Assembly: GCA_026874595.1 (NCBI GenBank)
Contig: CM049317.1
Span: 65,822,618 to 65,886,617 of the forward strand
DNA length: 64,000 nucleotides
DNA from: Sipunculus nudus
Taxonomy: Eukaryota; Annelida; Sipuncula; Golfingiida; Sipunculidae
Direction of reading: 5' to 3'
Shown: positions 12,801 through 22,790 of the stretch, in pieces
How positions within the stretch are numbered: position 1 is the first letter of the stretch
Layout: the number at the start of each line of letters is the position of its first letter
Translations under genes and position numbers: made by a program
Notes under the pieces: model-generated
Database searches by the model: none
Told to the model about the DNA's origin: nothing
The model's input: only the letters and a program-made list of their open reading frames with translations

Positions 12801-13644
12801 TTTTCATTAGGTATGTTTTGTATTACTTTAGTGGTGGCCGGCGTCCTCTCCGTTCTTTTTACATTCCTGTTTGTCCTGATGGCTGTAGAGATCGCTTGTC
12901 GTATGAAAAAGGCGCGGTAAGTCTACTTACTACAAAAACCACAGGTAGGGGTGGATCCCGGAACCTAAAAAGATGGGGGGGGTGTTACAACACCCTAGAG
13001 CAGGGGAACGAAGGTGCCGGAGTGCCGATATACTTTACACACACACATACATATATTAATAAAGTTATATCCGCCGCTGAAATTAAATGTAGCCTTGTCA
13101 CTCTGTCCATGCATACATCAAGTATCTTACATAACTATATGGTTGGGAATAAACATTTCCATGGTTATAACAATTTACTGACAGTTTTGTGTGTTGCATA
13201 GGAGTCTCAAAATGATCATGTTCCCCATAGGTGAATCTGCACATGACTTGCACGACTACCCTGTAACTTATTATTACATAGTTCATAAAGCATAATCTAT
13301 TAACCTTCTGAACATTTAATAACTTCTAATATTTCAGAAAAAAGCGGCCTGTTAGTCCGTCAAGGGTATACCTGAACAAGCCGGCCGAACAGACGATACA
13401 AGTGCAGCCAAGTCAACCAGTGAGACCAGAATCCGTTATCCTGAAGCCCGCCATAAAACCGCGCATGAGCACTGGAGCGAGCTCACCAAACGACGGACCG
13501 GAAGCTGGTGACAGAGGTGACCGCTTCCGTCTTCCTCCGCTTGTGCATGCTAGAGGTGATGCTTTGGGTATGCGCTTTAAATGGATCGATCATTTGGCTG
13601 CTTCCCTCTTATATTTCTGTCTGTACCCAGAACGTTCCGGATAA
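215..13644 (+). CDS. EB/EGF-module, SEA-like domain transmembrane protein (long isoform, 5'-partial)
   Basis: Spliced gene entering from the left edge. Exons inferred from GT-AG sites and reading phase: 215-871, 1128-1784, 2014-2661, 4725-4871, 5663-5794, 6184-6318, 6609-6746, 7281-7457, 7829-7971, 8544-8725, 9633-9703, 10500-10631, 11999-12037, 12811-12916, 13338-13644. Nearly all module exons are phase 1 at both ends, as in exon-shuffled extracellular proteins. Order of domains: 15 EB-like modules in three array exons, four single-module exons, a proline-containing cysteine module, a SEA-like domain, an EGF-like module, a transmembrane helix and a basic cytoplasmic tail. This predicts a type I surface protein; the signal peptide must lie upstream of the window. 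Exon 3097-3623 is left out here because it ends in a stop and looks like an alternative terminal exon. The ligand and function are unknown. Confidence 0.72.
1128..1784 (+). CDS. EB-like array exon 2 (five modules)
   Basis: Acceptor TTTTCAG before 1128 and donor CAAAA|GTAAGA after 1784. It is exactly as long as the preceding array exon (657 nt) and has five modules starting PCNINEQC, SCIDSRDC, PCNNVSDC, ACTEDYDC and KCLSQRDC. The equal length, module count and phase indicate whole-exon tandem duplication. The GAATATGACGTCATGCC-like stretch is shared with exon 1 near 327-340 and here near 1239-1252, which also supports common descent. Confidence 0.8.
2014..2661 (+). CDS. EB-like array exon 3 (five modules)
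   Basis: Acceptor ATATTTCAG before 2014, donor TTAAAA|GTAAGA after 2661, 648 nt, phase 1 to phase 1. Five modules begin PCEHNSDC, ACETDMDC, KCYLHIDC, YCDRTRDC and ECKTGSDC. It is the third member of the array-exon family and a little shorter than the first two because of small indels inside modules. Confidence 0.8.
3097..3623 (+). CDS. Alternative terminal exon: three EB-like modules plus transmembrane helix
   Basis: Acceptor CATTTCAG precedes 3097 and the phase matches the other array exons. It encodes modules beginning HCTIQTDC, GCRSDDEC and ECYSDSDC. After the third module it reads without a donor into a strongly hydrophobic helix of about 26 residues (3516-3594, e.g. IIASCVFLISLLSFIIIF), a short tail (IYKQFIVKPIV) and a stop at 3621-3623. 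An AATAAA lies at 3726-3731. It therefore gives a complete membrane-anchored C-terminus, either of a short isoform or of a separate gene that ends here. Splicing from the exon ending at 2661 to either 3097 or 4725 keeps the frame. Confidence 0.75.
3726..3731 (+). terminator. Candidate polyadenylation signal for the short isoform
   Basis: AATAAA about 100 nt after the stop codon at 3623. Position and sequence are right for 3'-end formation, but the hexamer is common in AT-rich DNA. Confidence 0.45.
3732..4724. other. Intron / non-coding, nothing recognised
   Basis: AT-rich sequence between the short-isoform end and the next module exon. I saw no open exon, RNA gene or clear repeat in it. Confidence 0.5.
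4725..4871 (+). CDS. EB-like single-module exon
   Basis: Acceptor TGTCTCAG, donor CCAC|GTAAGT, 147 nt, phase 1-1. One module with start GDSCQLDVDC and core NNSFC, then CRCNASY and a final C. It is the first of four single-module exons that follow the array exons. Confidence 0.7.
5663..5794 (+). CDS. EB-like single-module exon
   Basis: Acceptor TTTACAAAG, donor CTGC|GTAAGT, 132 nt, phase 1-1. Module core GDQCYTDEEC, NASEC, CSCSLGH. The acceptor tract is less pyrimidine-rich than its neighbours, but the module pattern and phase are clear. Confidence 0.68.
6184..6318 (+). CDS. EB-like single-module exon
   Basis: Acceptor TGTTACAG, donor AAAC|GTGAGT, 135 nt, phase 1-1. Module core GDSCSTVDEC, NSTC, CQCVPGYW. 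Confidence 0.7.
6609..6746 (+). CDS. EB-like single-module exon
   Basis: Acceptor ATTCTTCAG, donor CCAA|GTAAGT, 138 nt, phase 1-1. Module core RDSCQTMLDC, NSVC, CSCPYEF and a final C. Confidence 0.7.
7281..7457 (+). CDS. Proline-containing linker plus cysteine module exon
   Basis: Acceptor CTTCCTAG, donor GAAG|GTATTT, 177 nt, phase 1-1. It starts with a proline-rich stretch (PTLPPYTPVYLLPLPPC) and continues into a cysteine module ending CDCIGGY and C. It probably forms a stalk-like link between the EB-like modules and the SEA-like domain. Confidence 0.65.
7829..9703 (+). CDS. SEA-like domain (three exons)
   Basis: Exons 7829-7971, 8544-8725 and 9633-9703, joined in phases 0 and 2. The first encodes FLLTFSLVAQSGRFE and an acidic helix ending DFTERIQFAG; the second has FSSFYLSSKVFNMSDA and a strand-helix segment with GVASQIALYF and a helix ITEELRRVF; the third has VSRLFISADAVLNLTV. 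The strand-helix order and the position next to the membrane, before an EGF-like module, fit a SEA domain (Sea urchin sperm protein, Enterokinase, Agrin). A classic G-SVVV autocleavage motif is not obvious. A weak but reasonable family call. Confidence 0.55.
10500..10631 (+). CDS. EGF-like module exon
   Basis: Acceptor GTGCCTTTAG, donor AAGA|GTGAGA, 132 nt, phase 1-1. Six cysteines in EGF order: ACSDPVLNYCG, YTYCYDT, FGCVCFLGYEP and GRACK. The GxxC...CxCxxGY pattern is standard for EGF domains. It sits between the SEA-like region and the transmembrane exon, like the EGF-SEA pairing seen in membrane mucins. Confidence 0.72.
11999..12916 (+). CDS. Juxtamembrane and transmembrane exons
   Basis: Small exon 11999-12037 (IVPIISAKHHGD...) and exon 12811-12916. 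The second encodes MFCITLVVAGVLSVLFTF and FLFVLMAVEIACRMKKAR, a single hydrophobic helix followed by a basic stop-transfer sequence. To keep the frame the small exon must use donor GTAA|GTATAT at 12037, not the earlier GAC|GTAAGT at 12033; the earlier site would throw the helix out of frame. Confidence 0.62.
13338..13644 (+). CDS. Cytoplasmic tail, terminal coding exon
   Basis: Acceptor ATATTTCAG before 13338. It continues the frame from the transmembrane exon (CG|A) and encodes a basic, proline-rich tail (KKRPVSPSRVYLNKPAEQ, then PSQPVRPESVILKP) and a stop at 13642-13644. The last 40 residues are less polar and could be a read-through of a missed donor near 13517 (GACAGAG|GTGACC), so the true C-terminus is uncertain. 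A possible poly(A) signal, AATAAA, is at about 14329. Confidence 0.58.
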
Positions 13645-14390
13645 GGCATTGAATTGGTGGCATTCCTTTCCTTCATTAAAGAATACACGGTACACCAATA
13701 ACCGCATTGGAAAGTTTTCGGTAGCGGATCTCAAACCACCCCCGCCAAACCCCCATCTGTCCCAATCCCCCGCCCCCCACTAGCAACCACCTATCCTTGA
13801 TCCTCTTTTTAAGGTTTCCTAAGGCTTCCTGGTTTGGACTCCACCCCTTTTTCAAAATCCTGAAACCACTCCTGATTCTGCACCAAACCTTTGTGATTTT
13901 TGATGACGTACATGAACCGTTTTAAGAATTTCTTATTTTCTATAGAATCTAAACAAATAAGAAATGTATTGCACAACGTACTTTATTCGCATACTATTTT
14001 CATTACAAAATTGCTTTGTTCTTCATTGAAAATTCGAACATATATTTTCACAAGAAAACAGTTTTTTTTTATTAAGGAATGGAATATTTTTTGCATTGAT
14101 ATACACATTTTATCTGCGTTTTCAGTTTTTTACACATGGTGCATGGTGCTGCATCCAGATTTCGCTAGAAACACTTGATGCGAAACAGACCATCTTTTAA
14201 TGTTTTTTGTAATGACTATTTTGTACTTTTTTTCATACAAAAGTTGTTTTATGAATTCCTACCCCATAAACACTTCACTGACCTCAGATTTTCGCGTATA
14301 GGATTGAACGCACTAACATCCTTATTGTAATAAAATGAAGCAATACTGGTTATAACATCATCAAAACTAGAAATATGAATTCTTAGGCAT
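13645..14390. other. 3' flank of the EB/SEA gene
   Basis: Pyrimidine-rich patch near 13737-13785 followed by AT-rich sequence. No other feature seen. Confidence 0.4.
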
Positions 14391-14529
14391 GCGGGCCTCT
14401 GCCATGTTGGCGCTCCTTAATGTATTTTATTCACCTATTGACCCCATATTCCCAGGTTCATTGGTGCATAAGCTCCCCCCACCCCCTCCCAATTCCCCCT
14501 CTCCCCTTAAGTGTTTGCATTCACTTATT

Positions 14530-14745
14530 TTGCCCATATTCGCAAGTGACCGTACATTTGTGTGTGATTCTGGAACATGCCGGATCCACACCAAAATCTA
14601 ATCGGTTCTTCATAGGCCCATTCATTCGCGATGTGTCCTGGAAATATCATGGGATACCGTTCATGACGTGTCTTGTGAACAAACAAACAAAATAACACAC
14701 TTGACGGGAATGAACGCATACACTAACAGGAGGAGGCAACGATAA
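14530..14745 (+). repeat. Dispersed repeat, RTE-LINE-3'-end-like, copy 1
   Basis: Shares about 150 bp in the same orientation with 16070-16235: GATCCACACCAAAATCTA, GTTCTTCA, TTTCATGGGAT-like, TGTGAACAAACAAACAAA and GAATGAACGCATACACT, ending near a GGAGGAGGCAA-type motif. The ACAAACAAACAAA stretch followed by a GAGG-type end resembles the 3' ends of RTE-clade LINEs and their SINE partners. No coding part remains. Confidence 0.45.
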
Positions 14746-15360
14746 AAATCCTCGGAGGGTGCCTACCTTTGATGAAACCTTGCTTATTCTTTAATCAACG
14801 ACATTTTTATTTTTAAAAACAATACTTTCTTTCAGGATTCCCGAATTATTATAATTAAAATAATAATAATAGTATAATAATAATAAAAATAAATACTTTT
14901 CTTCTTCAGCTGGATTGGTGTTTCGTGACCGGGTGGCTCTGGGGATTGACAACCCAGCAATGACACGCGTTGACACGGGCTGATCGTAGGTTCCAAGGAA
15001 ACCAACCTTACTTCAACATTCAACAGTTTTGCCTTTCCTGTGATGCCGTTGCTGTCTTGCCTGACAGGGTTATATCTGTGATCGGTTTTGATGGACTCGT
15101 TGGAGGTGCATTGTGGGAAGTGCATTGGAATTTTATCCGTCCATTGAGACGATCGCATATTTTGTTTCAGTGGGCAGGTTTGGAGATTGCATCGAACCCC
15201 ATACTGTAAGCTGTCGATTTTTAAATATCAAATATATACCTGTATATACCTACACATTTGATACATTTTACTTTGAGTATATCTGATGCTGTGATAAAGT
15301 TAGGCACATGCCTATATGGTAGCTTTTCTATTTTTAATGACAATGAATGGTACGAGGAAG

Positions 15361-15575
15361 CAGTGTTTATGGTAAAGAAATAAATTGGAATAATATCGCG
15401 TTCCAGTGTTTATGGTAAAGAAATAAATTGGAACAATATCGCGTTCCAGTGTTTATGGTTAAGAAATAAACTGGTACAATATTATACTCCAGCGTTTATG
15501 GCAAAGAAATAAACTGGTACACCATTATTTTTCAGGGCCCATGGTAAACGAATAAATAAGTTCCCCTCACGCCGA
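15361..15575. repeat. 43-bp tandem repeat, five copies
   Basis: Units begin at 15361, 15404, 15447, 15490 and 15533. Each starts CAGTGTTTATGGTAAAGAAA or a close variant and carries AATAAA and a TGGWAYAATAT core. The first two copies are almost identical and the last two are more diverged, so divergence increases along the array. Confidence 0.85.
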
Positions 15576-16069
15576 CTACTCATACAATCCAATGTGACAG
15601 TGCATTGGGGACTCACCAATTACGAAATTTTGTGCTGACAGAGTGCCAGATAGCCAAGTCCCTTCTAATCTAAAGCATTTGATGATAAGTTTTAACAGAA
15701 TTGAGCAGGGGACCAAACTATACATTTATGGTGTCATGTATATCTTGTCTGTATATATATTAGCTATTTATATAACGTGGGACATATGATATACACCAAT
15801 TATGTATCAATCACTATGTATTTGTCGGATGTATGATGACTCAAGGTTGTTATTTATACGTTTCTTTTATATAAAAGTATTCCTTTTAGTGTATAATTTG
15901 ATATATTTCAACAACTAGAATTGTGCATTCAAAATAATGCAAGCCTCCACCATGTGAGGGACCCTATTATGGGATGCATCCCAAGCCGTGTTAACATTCA
16001 CCGATTCGGCCCATTTTCTTAGGTTAATTCCTGTACAATTGTGAATATGACGTTTATGACGTTCCTTAA

Positions 16070-16235
16070 TCCGGATCCATACTAAAATCTACTCTGTTCT
16101 TCAATGGCGCATTCCCGAAATGCCCTGAAAATTTCATGGGATTCCTTTCATGATTGCGTGAGACATGTTGTGAACAAACACTCACACACCTACACGAACG
16201 GGGATGAACGCATACACTGGCAGAGGAAGTTATCA
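16070..16235 (+). repeat. Dispersed repeat, RTE-LINE-3'-end-like, copy 2
   Basis: Second copy of the repeat at 14530-14745, same orientation, with TTTCATGGGATTCCTTTCAT, TGTGAACAAACACTCACA and GAACGCATACACTGGCAGAGG. Divergence between the copies is substantial, so the insertions are old. Confidence 0.45.
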
Positions 16236-16299
16236 ATAATTTCATGTTGCACAATGCACAACCACTGATTTTATTCATTTTTCACTTATCAGTGTACAT

Positions 16300-17270
16300 T
16301 TTTCATCATACCTTAATTCTTGTTTTAAGCCTAACGAATCTGTTTAATTTAATCTTTATCAATAAAATTAATATTTATTGGAGGAAAATTGTATTCTACT
16401 TGTGTGTGTTTGTGTGTTAGAGGGAGACAGACAGACAGAGAATTATAGAATGAACGATAGAGAACAAAGCTGTTGGAGTACAGGCCTATTTACTTCTACA
16501 ATATACCGAGGTTAATTCCATAACGGAAAAGAACATATATTCAAGACGGATATTTATATTCAAGTTATATAAACACTTGTCATATGTTGCGTCTGACGAC
16601 TAACACTCCTTACTCTCCCTTCTCCCGACAGTTACTATAACACTAAAACCGGGCCTGAATGAATTATGTTTAATCCGCACTGCTTATCAGTTCTTGTAAG
16701 ACAGCTTCTGGTTATTACTAACCAGACTATTCGTCACTACAATACGACAAACACGATGTTCACTTTGTCACAAACGGCCCAGTATTTTCATGCCTTCATA
16801 GAGCGAGATGACGTAATGGATAGGGCGCGGGAGTCGAATAATAGACTCTGTATCGGTGTTGATGTTTTTCTCACCATTACTGGTGATACAGTTTCGTTGG
16901 ACTGGGTCTACAGTTTTGTTGGACTTGGTCTACACCTTATGTCACACTTCTGTGACGCAATAAGTTTTTCTTTCTTTCCTTTTTACTCAAAACAATTTTC
17001 CTTTCCCCTTTTAAGCTTGGAAAGAGGCAAACGTTAGGGAAGTGGCCTTCTTAAAAAAATCGTTGACACTGCCACACTTTCCTCACTAATTATTTAACTT
17101 CATTATCAAAGAAAGTTATGTCTGTCTAAGATTTAGCACCACATATATTTGAAAGCAAAACTAACTGTTGTAAAATTTCATCAAGTAATCTAACAGTATG
17201 GGTAGTTTTGTCACACTAGACATATGCCCTGAGTGTAAAATAAATGAATGTCACCAAGCATGTTTCATTT
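16300..17270. other. Intergenic, no gene recognised
   Basis: AT-rich, with a short TGTG/GACAGACAG microsatellite near 16400-16440. An open frame at 16666-17037 has no recognisable domain and low-complexity ends. Confidence 0.4.
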
Positions 17271-17504
17271 ATTATTAAAGGAATAGGTCAGACCGCCTAC
17301 AGGTGGACCGGACCAGGACCGGACTGCTGTGGTACTCCGCTCCTCTAAACTCGACCGACCTTTGTGAAATCTTTGTGACGTCACTTTTGCTTTATAAATA
17401 GGTCTAGCAACCATAGGCATGGAAAGCCTAGCTTTAATGTAGGAGCTTTTTTTAGGGGGGGGGGCGCATAAGCATAATAAGGTCAAAAGAGTGGTGTTCG
17501 GCCG

Positions 17505-17690
17505 CAGGTTGGCAATCACGGTGACTTCTGGTGCAGTTTCTTGTAAAACTGTTTATCCGAACGTTCGTTCATCCGAACAAAATCCCCCCACCTCTCTCAG
17601 CTGTTCCGATAAACGACTCTCTAGACTGTATTTGTGTGATGGTGGGTATGTGCCTAAAGCATCCGTGTCCATTTGTACGGACATTTGTTC
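17505..17690 (+). repeat. Dispersed repeat, copy 1 (pair with 18375-18530)
   Basis: GTTGGCAATCA, AAAACTGTTT, CAAACGTTCG-like, CTGTTCCGATAAACG, TCTCTA and CTGTATTTGTGTG occur in the same order in both copies, separated by about 870 bp. The downstream part has GTGTCCATTTGTACGGAC and, inverted at 17745-17775, CCGCATCCGTACAACTGGAC, so the unit probably includes a small MITE with GTGTCCRNNTGTACGGAT ends. Confidence 0.5.
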
Positions 17691-18374
17691 ACTCCTGATT
17701 CCAGACACACAGACTAAACGCATTAATGACCACACAAAAACGTATCCGCACCGCATCCGTACAACTGGACACTTAGCTTATCAGAATAATTACAGTAAGT
17801 ATAAATATGTTTAATTATGTATATATGAATGTCTATTTAAAGTAATTTTGGTTAATATTACTTTATACAGTGTTCTTTCATTATAACTTGAGCAAAAAAC
17901 AAACATCATTCCTATGATAAACGAGGTGATACTGCATCTCAACGTTCTGTCGGATTTGAGATGAAAGTAAACTGGTGTTCAACTGCAAAATAATGAACGG
18001 GTAGGGTAAGCTAGGTCTCCATAATCAGCTAACACAGGTCAAATATTTTTAAGCCGGGTTTGAAACACTCAGCTGGAAACGGCAGAAATTGTATGAATAA
18101 TTATTGTGCATAACACTCCACGGAAACCCAAATATTACCTGCTGATAGTAAATTAGATGTACATTACCTATAAAATAGAAAATAAGTAGAGTGGTTTTAC
18201 AACATTTATTACCTTGACAATCTGTCAGCTTTATGCTACATATATGTTATGATTAAGAGGCAATTGTTACACACATTTTTTTTATTTCACGTATGCAAAT
18301 ATTATGCATATAGTTCTGTTGTCACACACACCTGTATAAACATATCTTGGATTTAGTGTTGTTTTATTCTCGGC

Positions 18375-18560
18375 AGGTTGGCAATCATGATTGGTGAAGT
18401 ATCTGGCAAAACTGTTTTTCCAAACGTTCGTTTATCCACCCCCCCCCCCCCCCCGCTGTTCCGATAAACGGTTCTCTACTGTATTTGTGTGTGGGTATAT
18501 GCATAAAGCTGAGTGTCCACCGGTACGGATGAGGATGCGGATAATTTCGTGCACAAAGAA
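18375..18560 (+). repeat. Dispersed repeat, copy 2
   Basis: Direct copy of 17505-17690, interrupted by a C homopolymer near 18438-18454. It ends in AGTGTCCACCGGTACGGAT and GAGGATGCGGATAA, which matches the inverted end seen near 17745-17775. Confidence 0.5.
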
Positions 18561-18696
18561 ATGAATGATAGTGAACAGTTGTATTGTGTGATAGTCAGAC
18601 TAACCATACGTTTTTCAAACGGCGTTTTGCAACTTTCGATTCTTTACCTTATACACACAGGTTACCAACCTATGCAAATCTCAACCTACACTCAAC

Positions 18697-19574
18697 TACG
18701 CTCTTTACACAGCGCCTTACCTATAAAATCAGTTGCTTCTTTAGAAGCGCAAGATTTCCGCTGCCTCGGGAGCGTAACACTCAACCTGCAACTGAAAGAT
18801 ACCTTGTATAATAAGGACTTATGGGTGTGAGTTTGGAGGCATACCGAGCCCGCATAGGCTTGTACGGGCCTGGACCATGCTACGCTCCCGCGGCATCGGA
18901 AATCTTGCGCTTCTAAAGAAGCAACTGATTTTCACGCTGCCAGCTTTGACTGTTTATGATATATTTAGACACCAGATGGCGATTTGTTGTCCACTGAAAT
19001 ACACGTGCGTACGATGTGACAAGCAGCCAATCAGATGCTAATAAACAAACACTCGACAGGCATCCTGTCGCGCTTCAAGGGCCGCTTGATGTGTTTCCGG
19101 TCGAATTTAAATTGCTCCCTCTGCATTCTCGCATCATCGACCGATTCGATTATGACATTATGACTGTGTTAGCGTAGCCATGTATCTGTTGTCTGCAGAA
19201 CTGGAACCAGCCAGCGAGGTGTGCATGCAGCCTTTGTTGTTACCTGGTTACGTTTCGTTTGAATTACAGCTCAACGGCCGAGCATCCTATGTGCCCAAGG
19301 CCCTAAGCAAACCACGTCAGGGGCAATTCTCTCTGAGCCTGTGGCCTGTTCAGACGGTAACGCTGGGGGATGAGCTTTCACTCAAAAAATAATGAATATG
19401 ATTGGCTCCGTGTATTCCTCGCTTGGCTTTGTCTTCCAGCACAAGGTCTCATCTGATTGGACAAAAATACAGTGCTCCCCTCTGGTGTTGCAATGCAGGA
19501 TACGAGGTCATAACAAACAGCGCCTTACGATATAGGAAGTTGACCTATAGGTAAAGCGCTGTGTAAAGAGCGTA
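18697..19574. mobile_element. Non-autonomous terminal-inverted-repeat element
   Basis: The left end TACGCTCTTTACACAGCGCC is the inverse of the right end at 19544-19574 (TATAGGTAAAGCGCTGTG then TAAAGAGCGTA). The TIR is about 30 bp and differs by one base. A second, nested inverted pair (18727-18775 and 18880-18936, with GTTGCTTCTTTAGAAGCGCA) lies inside its left part. A 70-codon open frame at 19180-19392 has no recognised domain. No transposase is present. Confidence 0.6.
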
Positions 19575-19864
19575 CCTAGATACTTACAAAAACTATTGAG
19601 GGGCGTAAAATAAACTTTTCACATATGCGGCTTTTTTTTTGCAAATGTTTATGTATACCTTTTAAAAGTCAATGTCAGTTGTGTTATATTATTGTAATAG
19701 AATTTATACATTGACAGCGTTCACATTTATTAAGGAATCGATGATATAGCATTTTGCTTAATAAAACGACATAAAATGCACAATATCATATTGATGCCAC
19801 TTCATTTATCCTACTAGTACTGTAGATTAATAGTTCTATATTTAAAGATGCAAGATGGTTATCA

Positions 19865-19891
19865 TATATATATATATATATATATATATAG
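19865..19891. repeat. AT microsatellite
   Basis: Pure alternating AT run. Confidence 0.85.
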
Positions 19892-20705
19892 TTTTGGGTA
19901 TAATAAAGGGCAATGTTAGACCAATACACATGCAAAATTTCAGGCTGATATGTCAAACCAGTCCTGAGATATTAGCATTTTTTTCTTGAGCATAAACGGG
20001 GAGGTCGGTGGCGCCACCTGTCACAAAAATGGAAAAACTATCCAAGATGAATAAACATGTAAAATTTCAGCCCAATCGGCCAAACGAATCCTGAGAAATC
20101 AGCATGGATGTCTGCATTGCAACCGCATAGGAAGGTGGCGCCACCTGTCATATCAATGACAAATCTGTCCAAGATGTATAAACGTGCAAAATTTCAGGAG
20201 AATAAGTCCAACCACTGCAGAGATATGCATGATTTTATCCAAAGGCAGATAAACAGATGGCCGCTGTGCAAAAAAAGGTTGCAGGTGGCACCACCAGTTT
20301 GGGTGTTTAAGGGCTATGTTAGACCTATATATATGCTAAATTTCAGGCTGATCCGTCGAACCAGTCCTAAGATATTAGCATGAATGTCTGGAGCGTAAAC
20401 GGGGAGGTAGGTGGCGCCACCTGTCACAAAAATCGAAAACCTATCCAAGATGTACAAACGTGCAAAATTTCAGCCCGATCGGTCAAACGAGTCCAGAGAT
20501 ATGGGGTTTAGGTGTGAACACAGACCCACAGATGGACGCAGAGCGAAGAGGAAAGGTCAGAGGTCAAAGCAAAATCGGGGACCAGCATTTCACATGTGAC
20601 CCGAACATAATTCCGGGTTTCGTAAAATTCCGTCCAGTGGTTACGGAGGAGTTCTCCGGACACCTACGCAGCGGCGGCGGCGGCGGCGCTAGGCTGAAAA
20701 CATAG
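19892..20705 (+). repeat. Degenerate direct-repeat cassette (GGTGGCGCCACCTGTC family)
   Basis: A roughly 100-bp unit recurs about five times. It contains GGTGGCGCCACCTGTCA, AAAATNNNAAAANNTATCCAAGATG, AAAATTTCAGSCYRATCGG, AAACSAGTCC and GAGATAT...CATG. The last unit leads into a GC-rich tail with CGGCGGCGGCGGCGGCG (20670-20690) and an AAAACTCTG end. It looks like an interspersed element with internal repeats and no long coding frame. Its class is not clear. Confidence 0.6.
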
Positions 20706-21821
20706 TATCCGCAAAACTCTGTTTTGGTGGATACAATTAAGAATGTGATATGGTCAGGGCCACACGAACAACCAAATTAGATTGGTGCCATTCTCTGTAA
20801 CCCGTTACCTCGGCGAGGTCCTCGCCCTATTCATGAAAAATTAAGTGAAAAGTACCAGTCTAAATACCAAGTGCATGAAACAAATTTACCTTTTTAATAA
20901 TATGAATCATCTAACCTTACTTTTTAAGGGTATTGCATGAATTATAAGGATAACATTTAGAATTTCATAACTCTTTCAACTCGTACAGAGATAAGGGTCC
21001 GCAGTGCTACTGGCATATCCTTGCACCTGCCAGGATAGACCAGTTCCAGGATAGGCCTGTACTATAAATAGGTCAGTCAGGCCTCTACCAGATACCCTGT
21101 GTTTGCCCAAGGGATTACAAGAGAGTATCTGTATTCACACAATTGATTAATTAGCTCAGATAAATTAGTTTTAGTCTACCTTCTTACAAAATTATTTCCA
21201 AGTTTTGCCTTAATTCATATAAAACACTTTCTTTACTCTTTGGACATACTTTCTATATTATTTGTTATTAAATTCCACCGTGTATAATCATATAATAACC
21301 ATTATTATTGCCAAATCCGTATGATGTTTAATTAACTAAAATTAGAATAAAATATTATAAATAAAACATAAAAATAAAAAAAAATAAAATTAATGGAAAA
21401 CAATAAAAGTGATTACATCAGGTAAATATAAGAATAATAAAAGCATGGCCTGAACATTGATCTTTTTTTCAACAGCAGTAACTTTACTTGATTATATAAG
21501 CACTTATTTACATTATATGTACAGATAACAATACAAGGCTTCTGTAAAGGGAAGCATGGGAGGTTACATTGCACATCCACATAAATATATACAAATATAT
21601 ATCATTATGGTCTCGAATGATATTTATCTGTTCATTTTATTGCAGAATTAAGTCAGTTATTATTGACTAAATTAATAAAATATAAGTAAAGTAGAAAAAC
21701 ACAGATTACAACTAGTTTGTATTTATGGAGTGGCATTTAATCTTGGAAGTACTGTCAGGTCCGGTTGAACTTGATGAAATGAAATTAAATGTGTATTCAG
21801 ATATATACACACCAAGGCCGT

Positions 21822-22790
21822 AGTCGACCAGATGGCCGAAACCCAGAATGCCGAAACCCAGAATACCGAACCCAAAATGCCAAAGCCCATCCTGCCGAAA
21901 AAGAAAATAAATAATAGCAAATAATGTGATTATAGCACAGTAAAGTGATAAGTCCGTTGTCTGTTAAGGTATTTTAACAATATTTGGTACCATCCTCTAA
22001 TATTTTCAAATAATTAACGGTCATTTATTTGGCATGTCGGCAGCGGCACTACTATAATATCGGCATGACAACCCGGTCCTGCTAAGTGTCCCTGGCTATA
22101 TTAGACCCTCGTTTGGCCGGTATAGTCAGACTAACTGATTTTCATGAAGAAAGTTATATCTTGTGTCACATTTATGCTTCTTTGTGAACTATTTTTTTTT
22201 AATTTACACATCGTTCAACTGCATATTAGCCAAGATGGCGGCGGTCGCGTGGAGAACTCACGGCAGCGTGGCGACACACGGAAATCGGCAAGGAAACCCG
22301 CCGGACGACACTGGACCCGTAATCCCTCGTGGAAATAGCAAGGAAACCCCCGAGGGTTTTAGACCTGCCCCCTTGATTTGGAAGATTAAATACAAAACCT
22401 ATCTTACAATACGCTATGATAAATACCGTTATGCATAATTATTCGTATAATTAAAAATCGCCAACAGTTAAACCGATACCGTCCGCATTGCTTTGGAAAT
22501 ATGACGAAAATATTCAGTTAATTATGATGAAACTCGGGTCTTTTTGATATATTAACGAAGTTTTATTTCCATAAATCAAAGATTTTTTAAAGTTAAAATT
22601 TTAGTGGGAGAATTTCAAAAGAACCAGACCTATGTGGGTCTAACAAAATTAACTTTGAAGAGAGCGAAGTCCAGTTTTGTTAATTAGCTTGTCAATTACG
22701 GGGGCCTCTACCGGGTGTGCGTATATTGTTGTAATAACCATGTCCGGCTTTTGATTAGAGTGATGTTGTTGGTCATAGCTAATTGAGCAG
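21822..22790 (+). repeat. Left long inverted arm
   Basis: Inverted partner of 26990-27940. A GCCGAAACCCAGAATGCCGA-type subrepeat near 21835-21900 is present in both arms. Open frames here (22144-22438) have counterparts on the other strand at 27328-27516 and are by-products of the arm sequence, not genes. Confidence 0.7.

Noticed and set aside
13402-13783. Second overlapping frame at 13508-13783 as the true C-terminus of the EB/SEA protein
   Set aside because: It is out of phase with the transmembrane exon and ends in low-complexity proline sequence.
22144-22438. Overlapping frames with GNRQGNPPDDTGPVIPRG-like peptide
   Set aside because: The same peptide-like sequence appears on the opposite strand at 27328-27516 because the region is an inverted repeat arm; there is no sign of coding constraint.
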